Part shown: one piece after another, positions 9,244 through 18,798 of the stretch
Layout of the letters: each line of letters starts with the position of its first letter
Position numbering within the stretch: the stretch's first letter is position 1
Program-made: the position numbers and the translations under genes
The notes under the pieces: generated by a model
Told to the model about the DNA's origin: nothing
Seen by the model: the letters and a program-made list of their open reading frames with translations, nothing else
Database searches by the model: none
NCBI RefSeq assembly: GCF_038023995.1
Contig: NZ_CP150660.1
Coordinates: 1,052,501-1,116,500 of the forward strand
Direction: 5' to 3'
Source of the DNA: Polaribacter atrinae
Lineage (GTDB): Bacteria; Bacteroidota; Bacteroidia; Flavobacteriales; Flavobacteriaceae
Length of the DNA stretch: 64,000 nt

Positions 9244-10458
9244 ATGAAAAAAAATGTAAAATTAACATTAAGTCTAGTTTTAACCTTCTTATTGCTATAT
9301 AGTTGCAGTAATTCTTTAGAAGCTGATTCTAGCAAATTTGCCGAATTAATGTGTCAAGCAAATGAACTTGATAAAAAAATGGCTACTGGAGATATGAATG
9401 CGTACAACAAAAGAAATATGCTTATATTTGATATTGCCGAATTAGAACAGTCATTCGGAGATAAATACAAAGATGAAGACTCAAAAAAAGAATTTGACAA
9501 CGCTGTTTCTTTAGCAATGTTAAAAACGAAATGTAATACAGACAGTAAAACTAAAAATAAGGATAAGACAGTAACGAAAGAAGAAATAAGTGAACCAAAA
9601 ATTGACAAAGAGTTTATAACTTTAAATTCAATTCAAATTGGAGATAATATTACTCAACATCAAGATTACAAACTTGATAAAGAACAAGATAATTTTTTTG
9701 ATATTTATATTAATAAAGAAAAAACAACAATAAATAAACTTGAAGGGAATTTAAAACTTTATGTATCAAACTCAATTGTTGAAAAAATTGAATTTAATAG
9801 TGGTAATAGTTTTATGGGTTCAACAAGCGTTGCAGGTTCTGTTTTTGACGCAATGTTAAAAAAACGAAAAAATTGGGTTCGAGATGCTATGCTTAACTAC
9901 AACATTACTCAATGGGATGACTCAAGAAAAAAATCACAATATGTAAAACAAGACTTTTTACATCAATATGATTTAGAAAGAATTGAAATGTTAGGAACTC
10001 AATTGGGTTGGAATATGTCATATGTTATAACCTCTAAAGATGCAGAGAAAAAAGAGCTACAAGGAAAAAAAAGAAATCTTAATTTTGGTTCTACTAAAGA
10101 TAAAAAAGTAGTAGAGAAAAAAATAAACGAAAATCAAAAAGAGATTGAATTTATTGAATATAAAGGTGAAATAAAAACCTATCCTATTACAATGAAAATC
10201 AAATTCTATGGTGAATATAATTGCAATACTGATAACTCTTTAATTGAAGGATACTATTATTATAATAAGAGTGGTGAATCAAATAAATTGATCTTAAAAG
10301 GGTATTATTGTGGCAAAAATATTACAATTGAAGAAAAAGATTCTAACAACAACACTACTGGAATTTTTAATGGTATACAAAATAATAATACAATTGAGGG
10401 GGTTTGGAAAAACCCAAAGACTGATAAAAAATTAAACTTTATTATTAGAAAAGAATAA
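9244..10458 (+). CDS. Putative lipoprotein of unknown function (cassette 1)
   Basis: A 404-residue protein with a clear lipoprotein signal (hydrophobic 7-20, lipobox LLYSC, Cys21), so it is anchored in the inner or outer membrane. I do not recognise the family. A Lys/Asp-rich low-complexity linker (residues about 95-120) separates a helical N-terminal part from a C-terminal part with beta-like repeats (KGYYCGKNITIEEKD, GVWKNPKTDKK) that resemble small WG/MORN-like strands without being a clear match. The gene fills the first cassette, starting 41 bp after the core at 9203 and ending 8 bp before the inverse core of attC1. As first cassette it would be best placed for expression from the putative left-end promoter. 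Confidence 0.75.
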   Translation: MKKNVKLTLSLVLTFLLLYSCSNSLEADSSKFAELMCQANELDKKMATGDMNAYNKRNMLIFDIAELEQSFGDKYKDEDSKKEFDNAVSLAMLKTKCNTDSKTKNKDKTVTKEEISEPKIDKEFITLNSIQIGDNITQHQDYKLDKEQDNFFDIYINKEKTTINKLEGNLKLYVSNSIVEKIEFNSGNSFMGSTSVAGSVFDAMLKKRKNWVRDAMLNYNITQWDDSRKKSQYVKQDFLHQYDLERIEMLGTQLGWNMSYVITSKDAEKKELQGKKRNLNFGSTKDKKVVEKKINENQKEIEFIEYKGEIKTYPITMKIKFYGEYNCNTDNSLIEGYYYYNKSGESNKLILKGYYCGKNITIEEKDSNNNTTGIFNGIQNNNTIEGVWKNPKTDKKLNFIIRKE

Positions 10459-10465
10459 TAACATT

Positions 10466-10599
10466 TGCTAACACCGTATATAATTTATTGCTACCTTATC
10501 GCCTACTTACGAAAGTCCTCGCGGACTTTCTTGGTCGGTAATTATTTACTAAATTAGTTGCTTGAAACACGCAACAAACCATATACAACAACGTTGGCA
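10466..10599 (+). repeat. attC-like site 1
   Basis: Inverse core TGCTAAC at 10466-10472, core GTTGGCA at 10593-10599. Central hairpin GAAAGTCC-TCGC-GGACTTTC at 10511-10530. Paired L-type arms GTATATAATTTATTGC and GCAACAAACCATATAC surround it. Confidence 0.88.
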
Positions 10600-11113
10600 A
10601 CAATACCTCATCAGAACGTTGAAAATGTGTGATTTAAAGAAATTTTTTGAATTTTAAAACCGAATGATTGATAGATTTTAAATGTAGGATTTAAAGATGA
10701 AATGATTAAAAGATTTTACAGACTTTGACGGAAAATCTGAAAGCTCGAAAAATTTTTGTTTTTTAAATAAATGAGTTTTTAAGAAAAAAAGATTGAATTG
10801 ACATTGTCGGAAAATCTGAATGGAAAAAAGATTTAAAGATGAAAAGATTTTACAGACTTTGACGGAAAATCTGAACGCTCGAAAAATTTTTAGTTTTTAA
10901 GCAAATGAGTTTTATGAAAAAAGATTGAATTAACATTGTCGGAAAATCTGAATGGAAAAAGATTTAAAGATGAAATGATTTTACAGACTTTATGGAAAAT
11001 CTGAATGGAAAAAGATTTAAAGATGAAATGATTTTATAGACTTTGTGAAATATGAATTATAAAAAATATCTGAAATTTAAGAAAATTAGAGAAATTAAGA
11101 AAGATTGTACTGT
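10600..11113. other. Cassette 2: ORF-less cassette built of degenerate direct repeats
   Basis: No ORF of usable length on either strand. The body consists of several imperfect copies of a unit containing GATTTAAAGATGAAATGATT, then TTACAGACTTTGACGGAAAA and TCTGAA, with partial units such as GATTGAATTGACATTGTCGG between them, from about 10640 to 11050. The cassette starts GTTGGCAACA and ends TGTAGCCAAC. It could encode an RNA, be a decayed gene, or be passive repeat DNA; the repeats are in no consistent reading frame. Confidence 0.7.
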
Positions 11114-11246
11114 AGCCAACAGCGTGTAAAGAAAATTGCTACTTTTAGCTTGCTTGCGAAAATAATTGCAAACGTGGAAGTTTGGTAAATATTTACTAAA
11201 TTTACTGCTTGATAATCGCAACTTTCCTTACACAATCACGTTGTAA
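11114..11246 (+). repeat. attC-like site 2
   Basis: Inverse core AGCCAAC at 11114-11120, core GTTGTAA at 11240-11246. This divergent member lacks the usual central 8-bp hairpin; the outer arms (GTGTAAAG, CTTTCCTTACAC) still pair. Confidence 0.78.
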
Positions 11247-11450
11247 GTAATGCGGAAAAACGTGCTAAACATCAACATCTGAATTAAAAAACCAACCGCA
11301 CAGTCAAGCACATTTCATTTTTCTCGTGCCTCAAAAAATAAAAAGAGCTTGCCTTTTCCCAACGCTAAACTTCTGATAATACAATGAACATTTTCATTAT
11401 TTAACAATGAATTTTTGCTATCTTTCTGCCGAATTATAAAAAGGTTTAAA

Positions 11451-11657
11451 ATGAACCGAATAAAAGAAGTTTTAAAAGACAAAGGAATTAGTCAAACTTG
11501 GCTTGCTGAAAAAATGGACAAAAGTTATCCGACCATTAATGAATACGCAAGAAACAAAAGACAACCGAGTTTAGAAGACTTATACAAAATAGCAGAAATA
11601 CTACAAGTCAACGCAAAAGACTTGTTAGTAGATAGCGAAAATAAGATTGGGAAATAA
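11451..11657 (+). CDS. XRE/Cro-type helix-turn-helix regulator of the R-M system (cassette 3)
   Basis: A 68-residue DNA-binding protein, one HTH_3 domain: QTWLAEKMDKSYPTINEYAR is the helix-turn-helix, RQPSLEDLYKIAEIL the stabilising helices. The ATG at 11451 is chosen because the sister gene at 34188 begins with the same MNRIKEVLK. It lies directly ahead of the type III methylase (start 11659, no gap), the usual place of a regulator timing R-M expression. The two paralogues head two different type III systems, so this promoter-regulator part seems conserved while the R-M genes change. Confidence 0.85.
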   Translation: MNRIKEVLKDKGISQTWLAEKMDKSYPTINEYARNKRQPSLEDLYKIAEILQVNAKDLLVDSENKIGK

Positions 11658-11658
11658 G

Positions 11659-13629
11659 ATGAGTAAAGAACAAAAAATAACAGGCAACATACAACCACCA
11701 AATAAGGATTTGGAAATACTAAAACAAAACTTCCCAAGCTGTTTTGACAAAAAAGGAGAATTTGACTTTGAAAAATTCAAAATCCAACTTTCAAAAAACG
11801 AAATCAACTTTTCAAAAGAAAGTTACGGAATGGATTGGCTCGGTAAATCTTACGCTCGTTTATTGGCAACAGACGAAACTACTACTCTATTACAAGAAGA
11901 TGAAAAGTTTAACCAAAAAGAAGAAAATAAAAACTCTGAAAACTTACTCATAAAAGGCGACAATTTGGAAGTGCTAAAGCACTTATCAAATGCTTATTAC
12001 GAAAAAATAAAAATGATATACATAGACCCACCCTACAACACAGGTAGTGATGGTTTTGTATATGCAGACGACAGAAAATTCACTATAGATGAACTACAAG
12101 AATTAGCAGGAGTAAATGAAGAACGAGCCAAACGAATTTTAGATTTTACCCAAAGTAAAAGTAACTCACATTCTGCTTGGTTAACGTTTATGTACCCAAG
12201 ACTTTATATTGCCAAACAACTTCTAAAAGATGATGGTGCTATATTTGTTTCTATTGATGACAATGAATTAGCACAATTAAAATTGTTATTAGATGAAATA
12301 TTTGGAGAAGAAAATTTTGTAGAAATTTTTACTTGGAATAAAACATCAACACCAGCCTCATTATCTAAAAAGTCACGTAAAACTGTTGAATATATTTTAT
12401 GCTATGAAAAAAACAAAAATAATTTTAAATATTACGGAGAAGATTTATCTGGTGGAGACCAACCTCTTTTAAATGAAGGAAATAATATTGGAGTTTTAAA
12501 AATACCTAAGGATAAAATTATTTTTAAAATTGATGATGGTATTTATAATTCTGGACAATATCACAGAATAAATCTTCTTAATGATATTGAAATTATTGAA
12601 GGTAAAAGCTCTGAGGATTTAAACATAGAAGGTAGATTTAAATGGCAACAAAGTTTTTTAGATAATGAAATAAGTAAAGGGACAACCTTTATTATCAAAT
12701 CAAACAAGTTTTCAATTCGTTTCCAACGATTCGAAGATGAGAGCTATAAAACCCCAACTAATTATATTAGAGACAATATAATCTTCCCTTTATTAGACAA
12801 AACTAATGCAGAGATTGACACAAACGAAACTTCTTCTAAGGAATTAGAAGAATTATTTGGTAGCAAAGTTTTTGACTTTCCAAAACCTGTCAGTCTAATA
12901 AAATATTTAATAAATTTTTTAGTCAATGAAAATGAATTAATCTTAGACTTTTTTGCAGGCTCAGGAACAACAGGAGATTCAGTAATGCAACTCAACGCAG
13001 AAGATGCTGGAAATCGCAAATTTATTTTAGCACAATTACCCGAACTAATTGACCAAAAAAGTAATCAAACAGCTTACGATTTCGTGAAAAATGAGTTAAA
13101 AGTAGAAATACCTACCATTTTTGAAATTACAAAAGAAAGGTTGATAAGAGCAAGTAAAAAAATACAAGGAGAACGAGAAGGTGAAGACTTCTCAAATCAA
13201 GATTTAGGTTTCAAAGTATTTGAAACAATGCCAATATGGGAAGATTATAATTTTGAATCAGAAGAACTTGAAAAACAAACCACTTTGTTTGATGAAAGTA
13301 AACTAACCAAAGAAGACATAAAAGCACTATTAGTTACTTGGAAAACCTATGATGGTATTTCACTTACTGAAACAATACAAGAAACTGACTTAAATGGCTA
13401 TACAGGATATTATAGTTATGAGAATTTATATTTAATGGATAAAGGTTTTACAACCACAAACTTGAAAGTATTATTAGAAAAAATAGATATTGATAAAAAT
13501 TTTAACCCAACTACAATCATTGCATTTGGTTATCATTTTGAAAGTAAAAATTTGCGTGAAATAAGCGAAAATATTAAGTCTTATGCAAACAAAAAAAGTA
13601 TTGATATTGACTTTATAACACGCTATTAA
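11659..13629 (+). CDS. mod: Type III restriction-modification methyltransferase subunit Mod
   Basis: Adenine-N6 DNA methyltransferase, recognition and modification subunit of a type III R-M enzyme. Of about 656 residues, catalytic motif IV DPPYNTG lies near 122 and the S-adenosylmethionine site LDFFAGSGTTGDS near 430. IV precedes I, the beta-class order of EcoP15I-type Mod proteins. The region between them (about 220-400) would be the target recognition domain. ATG 11659 is preferred to an upstream in-frame TTG at 11647. The gene follows the regulator without a gap and precedes Res by 1 bp, a three-gene operon filling cassette 3. Target sequence is not predictable here. Confidence 0.94.
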   Translation: MSKEQKITGNIQPPNKDLEILKQNFPSCFDKKGEFDFEKFKIQLSKNEINFSKESYGMDWLGKSYARLLATDETTTLLQEDEKFNQKEENKNSENLLIKGDNLEVLKHLSNAYYEKIKMIYIDPPYNTGSDGFVYADDRKFTIDELQELAGVNEERAKRILDFTQSKSNSHSAWLTFMYPRLYIAKQLLKDDGAIFVSIDDNELAQLKLLLDEIFGEENFVEIFTWNKTSTPASLSKKSRKTVEYILCYEKNKNNFKYYGEDLSGGDQPLLNEGNNIGVLKIPKDKIIFKIDDGIYNSGQYHRINLLNDIEIIEGKSSEDLNIEGRFKWQQSFLDNEISKGTTFIIKSNKFSIRFQRFEDESYKTPTNYIRDNIIFPLLDKTNAEIDTNETSSKELEELFGSKVFDFPKPVSLIKYLINFLVNENELILDFFAGSGTTGDSVMQLNAEDAGNRKFILAQLPELIDQKSNQTAYDFVKNELKVEIPTIFEITKERLIRASKKIQGEREGEDFSNQDLGFKVFETMPIWEDYNFESEELEKQTTLFDESKLTKEDIKALLVTWKTYDGISLTETIQETDLNGYTGYYSYENLYLMDKGFTTTNLKVLLEKIDIDKNFNPTTIIAFGYHFESKNLREISENIKSYANKKSIDIDFITRY

Positions 13630-13630
13630 T

Positions 13631-16504
13631 ATGAAAGGATTTAATTTTGAAAAAAATCTACAGCATCAATCGCAAGCGGTAAAAAGTACGGTTACTGTTT
13701 TTGATAATTTAGAAATAGAAAACCCAAAAGGTGTTGACAAACAATTTCTTAATCCAGTCTTAAAAATTTATGATGGCAATAATACCTATCCTAAAAACAT
13801 AATAGAATTACAAAAGGTAAATAATATTGAAGGAAAGGTAAATCTAAACAGTAACATCATAGATATTATGATGGAAACAGGAACAGGAAAAACCTATACT
13901 TACACCAAAACCATTTTTGAACTCAATAAAAATTACGGTCTTTTTAAATTTATTGTTATTGTTCCTACACTTTCTATTAAAGCTGGAACAGTCGATTTTT
14001 TAAAAAGTGATAGTGCAAGAGCACATTTTAAAGAGCAATATGGTAGAACCATTAAATTACATATCGTAGAAAGTAAAAAAGGAGGTAAAAACAAAAAATC
14101 GTTTATGCCACCTGCTGTAAACAGTTTTGTTAACGCAGGAGTTTACGAAAAAAACAGCATTCAAGTAATGGTTATCAATGCAGGAATGGTAAACTCTGAA
14201 ACAATGCGAAAGAGTTTTGACAAAGGAATATTTGACAAACATATAGTTCCTTTTAAAGCAATTTCGGCAGTTAATCCTTTTCTAATAATAGATGAACCTC
14301 ATAAGTTTTCGAAAGCCAATAAAACTTGGGAGAATATTCAAAAAATGAAACCGCAATTTATTTTGCGTTATGGTGCAACATTTAAAGAATATGAAAATTT
14401 AGTTTACACATTAACTGCGGTCGATTCTTTCAATCGTAATTTAGTAAAAGGTGTAATAGGTCATATTACAGAGTTTGAAAGCGGAAAAAATGCTATTGTA
14501 AAACTCAATAATACAGATGGAAAAGAAGCTACTTTTGAATTATTGGAAGACAAGAGTAAAAAGACATTTAAACTTACTAAAAAAGAAAGTTTACAAAGAG
14601 TGCATTCTGCAATGGAAGACTTGTATGTAGAAAGTTTAAACAAAAGCAAAGTTGTTTTATCTAATGGAATTGAATTATCAAAAGGCGATAAATTAAACCC
14701 TTATTCTTATGCAGAAAAACTGCAAGAAGTAATGATTCAAAAAGCAATAAAAAGCCACTTTGAAAATGAGAAACAATTACTTACAAGAAGTGTAAAAATT
14801 AAACCAATTACACTATTCTTTATTGACAACATAGAAGAGTACAGAAATGAAGATGGTTATTTAAGAACTACTATTGAAAGTTTGATAAAAGCAGAAGTAA
14901 AAACCTTACTTAAAACTGAAAAGAACAAGTTTTACAAAGCATATCTTGAAAAAACTTTAAAAGATATAAGTCTCACTCACGCAGGATATTTTTCAAAAGA
15001 TAATTCAGAGAAAGATGAAGCGATTGAAAAAGAAATAAACGAAATATTGCACGACAAACAAGCAATGCTTGATTTGGATAATCCAAGACGTTTTATTTTT
15101 TCAAAATGGACTTTACGAGAAGGTTGGGATAATCCTAATGTTTTTCAGATTTGTAAATTAAGAAGTAGTGGTAGCGATATTTCTAAACTGCAAGAAGTTG
15201 GTAGAGGTTTAAGGCTTCCAGTAAATGAATACGGAAACCGAGTTAAAGACGAACAGTTTTATCTAAACTACTTTGTAGATTTTACAGAAAGTGATTTTGT
15301 AGATAAATTAGTAAATGAAATAAATGAGAAATCTGGTGCAATTTCAATAGAGGATATTCCAGAAAAATTATCAGACGATATCGTTAAGAAAATTTGCGAA
15401 TTATACGAAACCACAGAAGATGATTTATTTGAAATATTAGACGAAAATAATGTTGTAACAAGGTCTAATAAATTCAAAGAAGGCGGTTTTGACTTTATTA
15501 AACATAACTATCCTAAAATATTTCAAGGTGTTGGCTCTAATAAAGTTAGAAAATCTACAGATAAGAAAAAACAAGTTAGTATACGAACAGAAAAATACAC
15601 CGAATTAAAAGAACTTTGGGAGAAATTAAATGAAAAGGTAATTTTAGAATACAAGTTTGAAAAAGAAGACAAATTCAAATCACTTTTTATAAATTTCTTG
15701 AATGAGCAAAACAGTAATTTCACTATTGAAGGTATAAAAGAAAGAACAGCACAAATTGAAATAACTGACAACGTTGTTGGAGTTAAAGAAGAACAAGAAA
15801 TCTATGGAAATGAGATAACGCCAATTTCTACAATGAAATACAGTAGTTTCTTGAAGGAATTAGCAAAAACATTAAACATCAATATAAAGACTTTAAACAG
15901 TTCATTTATTGATTCTAATATCGACATAAACAAATTTCTAAATATTGCCACAGTTCGTATTATTAAACAAAAATTTGAGAATTATTTGATGTTTAACGCA
16001 ATAGATAAATTTGGAATTGAATATCAAAAAGTAAGCAACGAAATTCATCCAACTAAATTTACTGACGAAAAAGGAAATGTATTAAAAGAAATTTCTGCAT
16101 CTGATGTTGGAGTAATGTATTCTGATAAGAAAGTAGCTGACCAATATTTACTTGATGAATTATTTTACGATTCTGAATTAGAAAAACAGAATATTGAAAC
16201 TAATTTATCAGAAGTTATTGTCTTCTCTAAAATCCCAAAAAACTCAATAAAGATTCCTGTTGCTGGCGGAAAAAGTTATTCGCCTGACTTTGCTTATGTA
16301 TTAAATTATGAAGACAAATCGAAAAAGTTGTACTTTGTTGTAGAGACTAAAGGTAAAGATGAAGAAAAGTTAGATAAAGAAGAAAGACAAAAAATAAAAC
16401 ACGCAGAAAAGTTTTTTGGAGATACAGTAAAAATTAAATTCAAAACACAATTCAGCAATAAGAAAATAGAAAGTTTAATACGAGAAATTATAGTTGAAAA
16501 ATAG
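13631..16504 (+). CDS. res: Type III restriction subunit Res (helicase-nuclease)
   Basis: A 957-residue ATP-dependent restriction subunit. Superfamily 2 helicase motifs: Walker A METGTGKT near 81-88, DEPH box near 220, motif III LRYGATFKEY, and motifs V-VI KWTLREGWDNPNV and QEVGRGLRLP near 490-525. The C-terminal PD-(D/E)XK nuclease has SPDFAYV near 882 and VVETKGK near 902, the Asp and Glu-x-Lys of the active site. Length and order match type III Res. It needs Mod to bind and cut DNA. No damage is visible, so the pair looks functional. Confidence 0.94.
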   Translation: MKGFNFEKNLQHQSQAVKSTVTVFDNLEIENPKGVDKQFLNPVLKIYDGNNTYPKNIIELQKVNNIEGKVNLNSNIIDIMMETGTGKTYTYTKTIFELNKNYGLFKFIVIVPTLSIKAGTVDFLKSDSARAHFKEQYGRTIKLHIVESKKGGKNKKSFMPPAVNSFVNAGVYEKNSIQVMVINAGMVNSETMRKSFDKGIFDKHIVPFKAISAVNPFLIIDEPHKFSKANKTWENIQKMKPQFILRYGATFKEYENLVYTLTAVDSFNRNLVKGVIGHITEFESGKNAIVKLNNTDGKEATFELLEDKSKKTFKLTKKESLQRVHSAMEDLYVESLNKSKVVLSNGIELSKGDKLNPYSYAEKLQEVMIQKAIKSHFENEKQLLTRSVKIKPITLFFIDNIEEYRNEDGYLRTTIESLIKAEVKTLLKTEKNKFYKAYLEKTLKDISLTHAGYFSKDNSEKDEAIEKEINEILHDKQAMLDLDNPRRFIFSKWTLREGWDNPNVFQICKLRSSGSDISKLQEVGRGLRLPVNEYGNRVKDEQFYLNYFVDFTESDFVDKLVNEINEKSGAISIEDIPEKLSDDIVKKICELYETTEDDLFEILDENNVVTRSNKFKEGGFDFIKHNYPKIFQGVGSNKVRKSTDKKKQVSIRTEKYTELKELWEKLNEKVILEYKFEKEDKFKSLFINFLNEQNSNFTIEGIKERTAQIEITDNVVGVKEEQEIYGNEITPISTMKYSSFLKELAKTLNINIKTLNSSFIDSNIDINKFLNIATVRIIKQKFENYLMFNAIDKFGIEYQKVSNEIHPTKFTDEKGNVLKEISASDVGVMYSDKKVADQYLLDELFYDSELEKQNIETNLSEVIVFSKIPKNSIKIPVAGGKSYSPDFAYVLNYEDKSKKLYFVVETKGKDEEKLDKEERQKIKHAEKFFGDTVKIKFKTQFSNKKIESLIREIIVEK

Positions 16505-16647
16505 CCAGCGCACAAAGCCATACACATTCGCAATTCGCTTCAGCCAACACACAAGCCAAAAATTGCAAAAGAGTATGTCTTGCCAAAGCTCACATTTGAA
16601 CTAAATAACAAACATCGGAAAACCAAGCAGAACGTGAAAAGCACTAC
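16505..16647 (+). repeat. Shared 3' flank of R-M cassettes, copy A
   Basis: This non-coding tail (AAGCCATACACATTCGCAAT to ACCAAGCAGAACG) recurs with small changes at 38810-38944 and 53453-53591, behind two other R-M systems. It contains the inverted words ...TTGCAATTCGC and ATTGCAAAAG. The following attC (site 3) is also shared. Confidence 0.8.
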
Positions 16648-16844
16648 TTACAACAACGTGTATAAAACATAGCTATTATAGGCTTTCCGAGAGGTTTCTG
16701 TATATTTACAAAGTACGCCAAATTTTTTATTTGGTTATATTTATAAAAGAAAATTAAACATAAAAATAAAAAATTCGGCTTGTGCTAAATCCGAAAAGTT
16801 AGCGACTATTTATACGCTACGTTTCATACACAAGACCGTTGTAA
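16648..16844 (+). repeat. attC-like site 3 (long type)
   Basis: Inverse core TTACAAC at 16648-16654, core GTTGTAA at 16838-16844; 197 bp. The middle is a long A+T stem: GCCAAATTTTTTATTT pairs with AAATAAAAAATTCGGC. Same type as sites 16 and 28. Confidence 0.83.
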
Positions 16845-16856
16845 GGCATTAGAAAA

Positions 16857-17315
16857 ATGAAACGAATAAGTAACATAATGACATACGTTCTTCTTCCAAT
16901 ATTTATTGGTGGACTGATTTATATTGTTTCTCGCTCAAAATCTCTCAAAATGTTTGATTGGTTTGAGAAAATTAATTTATCAAATGAAGTCAGTATAATT
17001 AGAGATTATTTTTCAAATGTTGAGTTACCAAATTGGATAATTTATAATCTACCTGATTTTCTTTGGGTATTTTCCTTTACCTCACTTTTGTTTATCATAT
17101 GGAACAAGAAAATTGAAAAAGAAAATGTGTTCTATTTATTATTTCCAATGGGAATTGGTGTACTTTCAGAATTTGGACAACTCTTCTCTATTATAAACGG
17201 GACATTTGACAAGGTTGATATAATCTTCTACGTTTTTGGTGGCTTATCAAGTATATATATAATCAGTAAATTTAAAATAAACAATTATGAAAAAACAGTT
17301 ACTACACATTTCTAG
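16857..17315 (+). CDS. VanZ-like small integral membrane protein (cassette 4)
   Basis: A 152-residue protein with about four membrane segments (10-25, 67-84, 95-112, 122-140). The stretch FPMGIGVLSEFGQLFSIINGTFDKVDI resembles the VanZ-like core (E-x-x-Q followed by G-x-x-D). VanZ proteins are linked to teicoplanin resistance in Gram-positives, but their role in Bacteroidota is unknown. It begins 13 bp after the core at 16844 and overlaps the next gene by 29 bp in another frame, so the two are likely translated together. Assignment rests on motif pattern only. Confidence 0.6.
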   Translation: MKRISNIMTYVLLPIFIGGLIYIVSRSKSLKMFDWFEKINLSNEVSIIRDYFSNVELPNWIIYNLPDFLWVFSFTSLLFIIWNKKIEKENVFYLLFPMGIGVLSEFGQLFSIINGTFDKVDIIFYVFGGLSSIYIISKFKINNYEKTVTTHF

Positions 17316-17640
17316 TATTTTAGCAATCTTTGCTTTTATATTCCTTGCATTTGGTTCAGATGACGACAACAGTTCTTCTTCAGCAGATACAAATAAAATG
17401 TTGGCATATAATTATGCAGAAGATTTTGTTAAACAACGTTTAAAGTCACCTTCAACAGCTGAATTTCCAGGACTTTTTGAAAAGGCTGACCACATAACAG
17501 AATTAGGAAATGAAGAATATCGAATTAACTCTTGGGTTGACAGTCAAAATGGTTTTGGAGCAATGATAAGAAGTAAATTTAGTTGTAAAATAATATTCAA
17601 AGATGATAAAGTCAGAGTTGAAGACTTAGTAATCGACTGA
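17287..17640 (+). CDS. Small secreted or membrane-tethered protein, unknown function
   Basis: 117 residues: a hydrophobic N-terminal segment (8-22), an acidic/Ser-rich linker (SDDDNSSSSADT), then a compact domain with YNYAEDFVKQRLKSPSTAEF and NSWVDSQNGFGAMIRSKFSC. The words LKSPSTAEFP and a later tryptophan/serine strand recur in small bacterial and phage proteins of unknown role; I cannot name the function. It overlaps the VanZ-like gene and ends 10 bp before the inverse core of attC4. Confidence 0.7.
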   Translation: MKKQLLHISSILAIFAFIFLAFGSDDDNSSSSADTNKMLAYNYAEDFVKQRLKSPSTAEFPGLFEKADHITELGNEEYRINSWVDSQNGFGAMIRSKFSCKIIFKDDKVRVEDLVID

Positions 17641-17650
17641 ATAAAACGCC

Positions 17651-17839
17651 TTACAACAATGTATAAAAATAATAAGGGTTTTAGTGCTTAATTCAAAGTT
17701 TAGTGCATTTAATGAAGTCCGCAAAATTTTCAATTTTGCGTGTATCTTTTTTAAAGGTAAAAATTAAAAATTTTGCTAAGTGCTAAACCGAAAGCCAGTG
17801 CATTTTAATCCCTTACTATTCTTATACTAAACGTTGGCA
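17651..17839 (+). repeat. attC-like site 4 (long type)
   Basis: Inverse core TTACAAC at 17651-17657, core GTTGGCA at 17833-17839; 189 bp. Central hairpin CGCAAAATT-TTC-AATTTTGCG near 17718-17738. Cassette 4 starts GTTGTAAGGCATT and ends AACGCCTTACAAC. Confidence 0.84.
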
Positions 17840-17856
17840 ACAAGCAAAAAAACTAA

Positions 17857-18798
17857 ATGGATAAAAATTTGAAATGTTTCATCTCTTCGTCACACAATGT
17901 TGACACATCACATATCAAGAATATTCTTGCCGAAAATAGTGTGCAAACTTTTGACTTATATGACTTTTCTGTTGGAGATTCAATACAACAAATCTTAAAA
18001 AGGAAAATCAAGGAAGCTGACTTCGCTATATTTATAATTACTGACAATAATCCAAACGTAATATATGAAATGGGGGTTTGTGAAGGTCTTGGAAAACAGC
18101 ACTTCATTCTACTTGACAAAGATTTAAAAATCCCTTTTTACATTCAAAACAAATTGTTCATAAGGACTGATGTAAATGATTTTGAATTTACTAGAAACTC
18201 AATTTCAAAATTACTTTTAGATATAAAGAAAAAAACAAAACCATATTATTCAAAACAAAAAGATAAAATAAAAAAGTCAATAGAATATCATAGTGATACT
18301 AAAAGTCAATTAAGAGATATTCTTTCAGAAATTCAAGATTTACGAAACTATACAAGTGGTGATAAAAACGGAGGGAATTCAGCTAGAAATGGATTTAAAA
18401 TGGAAGATATTACCGCTAAAGTTTTCAACATTCTAAAACTAAACTATGTTGAAAATAACACAAATAAAGACAAAGGAATTGATTTCGCTTTGTGGAGTGA
18501 TAATTTAGGTAAAATATTAGGGAACCCTATAATTTTTGAGCTTAAATATGGTCGTTTAAATAGAGCTAGACTTGAAAACGCAGAAAATCAAATTAGAAAG
18601 TATATTGAGATTTCTGATGCCAAAGTTGGTGTTCTGCTCTATCTCGATAGAGAAAATAAAAGGCATAAAATCAAATCTTCCCTTTCTCCATTAATATTTA
18701 GTTACGATTTAGAAGACTTCGTTAATGAACTAATAGAAACTTCATTTGAGACTTTGATGTTAAATCAAAGAAACAAAATAGCACACGGACTCGAATAA
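17857..18798 (+). CDS. TIR-like nucleotide-binding domain fused to a PD-(D/E)XK nuclease (cassette 5)
   Basis: 313 residues. The N-terminal domain (about 5-120) has the fold pattern of TIR-like NAD/nucleotide-binding proteins: KCFISSSH at strand 1, EADFAIFIITDNNPNVIYEMGVCEGLGK, then HFILLDKD. The C-terminal domain (about 170-300) reads KGIDFAL near 205 and IIFELKYG near 224, the Asp...Glu-x-Lys active site of Mrr/archaeal-type restriction nucleases. A charged helical linker joins them. The stop overlaps the next gene's start (TAATG), and that gene also encodes a PD-(D/E)XK domain, giving a tight two-gene unit in its own cassette. An anti-phage role is inferred from these domains and the R-M-rich surroundings. 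Confidence 0.72.
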   Translation: MDKNLKCFISSSHNVDTSHIKNILAENSVQTFDLYDFSVGDSIQQILKRKIKEADFAIFIITDNNPNVIYEMGVCEGLGKQHFILLDKDLKIPFYIQNKLFIRTDVNDFEFTRNSISKLLLDIKKKTKPYYSKQKDKIKKSIEYHSDTKSQLRDILSEIQDLRNYTSGDKNGGNSARNGFKMEDITAKVFNILKLNYVENNTNKDKGIDFALWSDNLGKILGNPIIFELKYGRLNRARLENAENQIRKYIEISDAKVGVLLYLDRENKRHKIKSSLSPLIFSYDLEDFVNELIETSFETLMLNQRNKIAHGLE

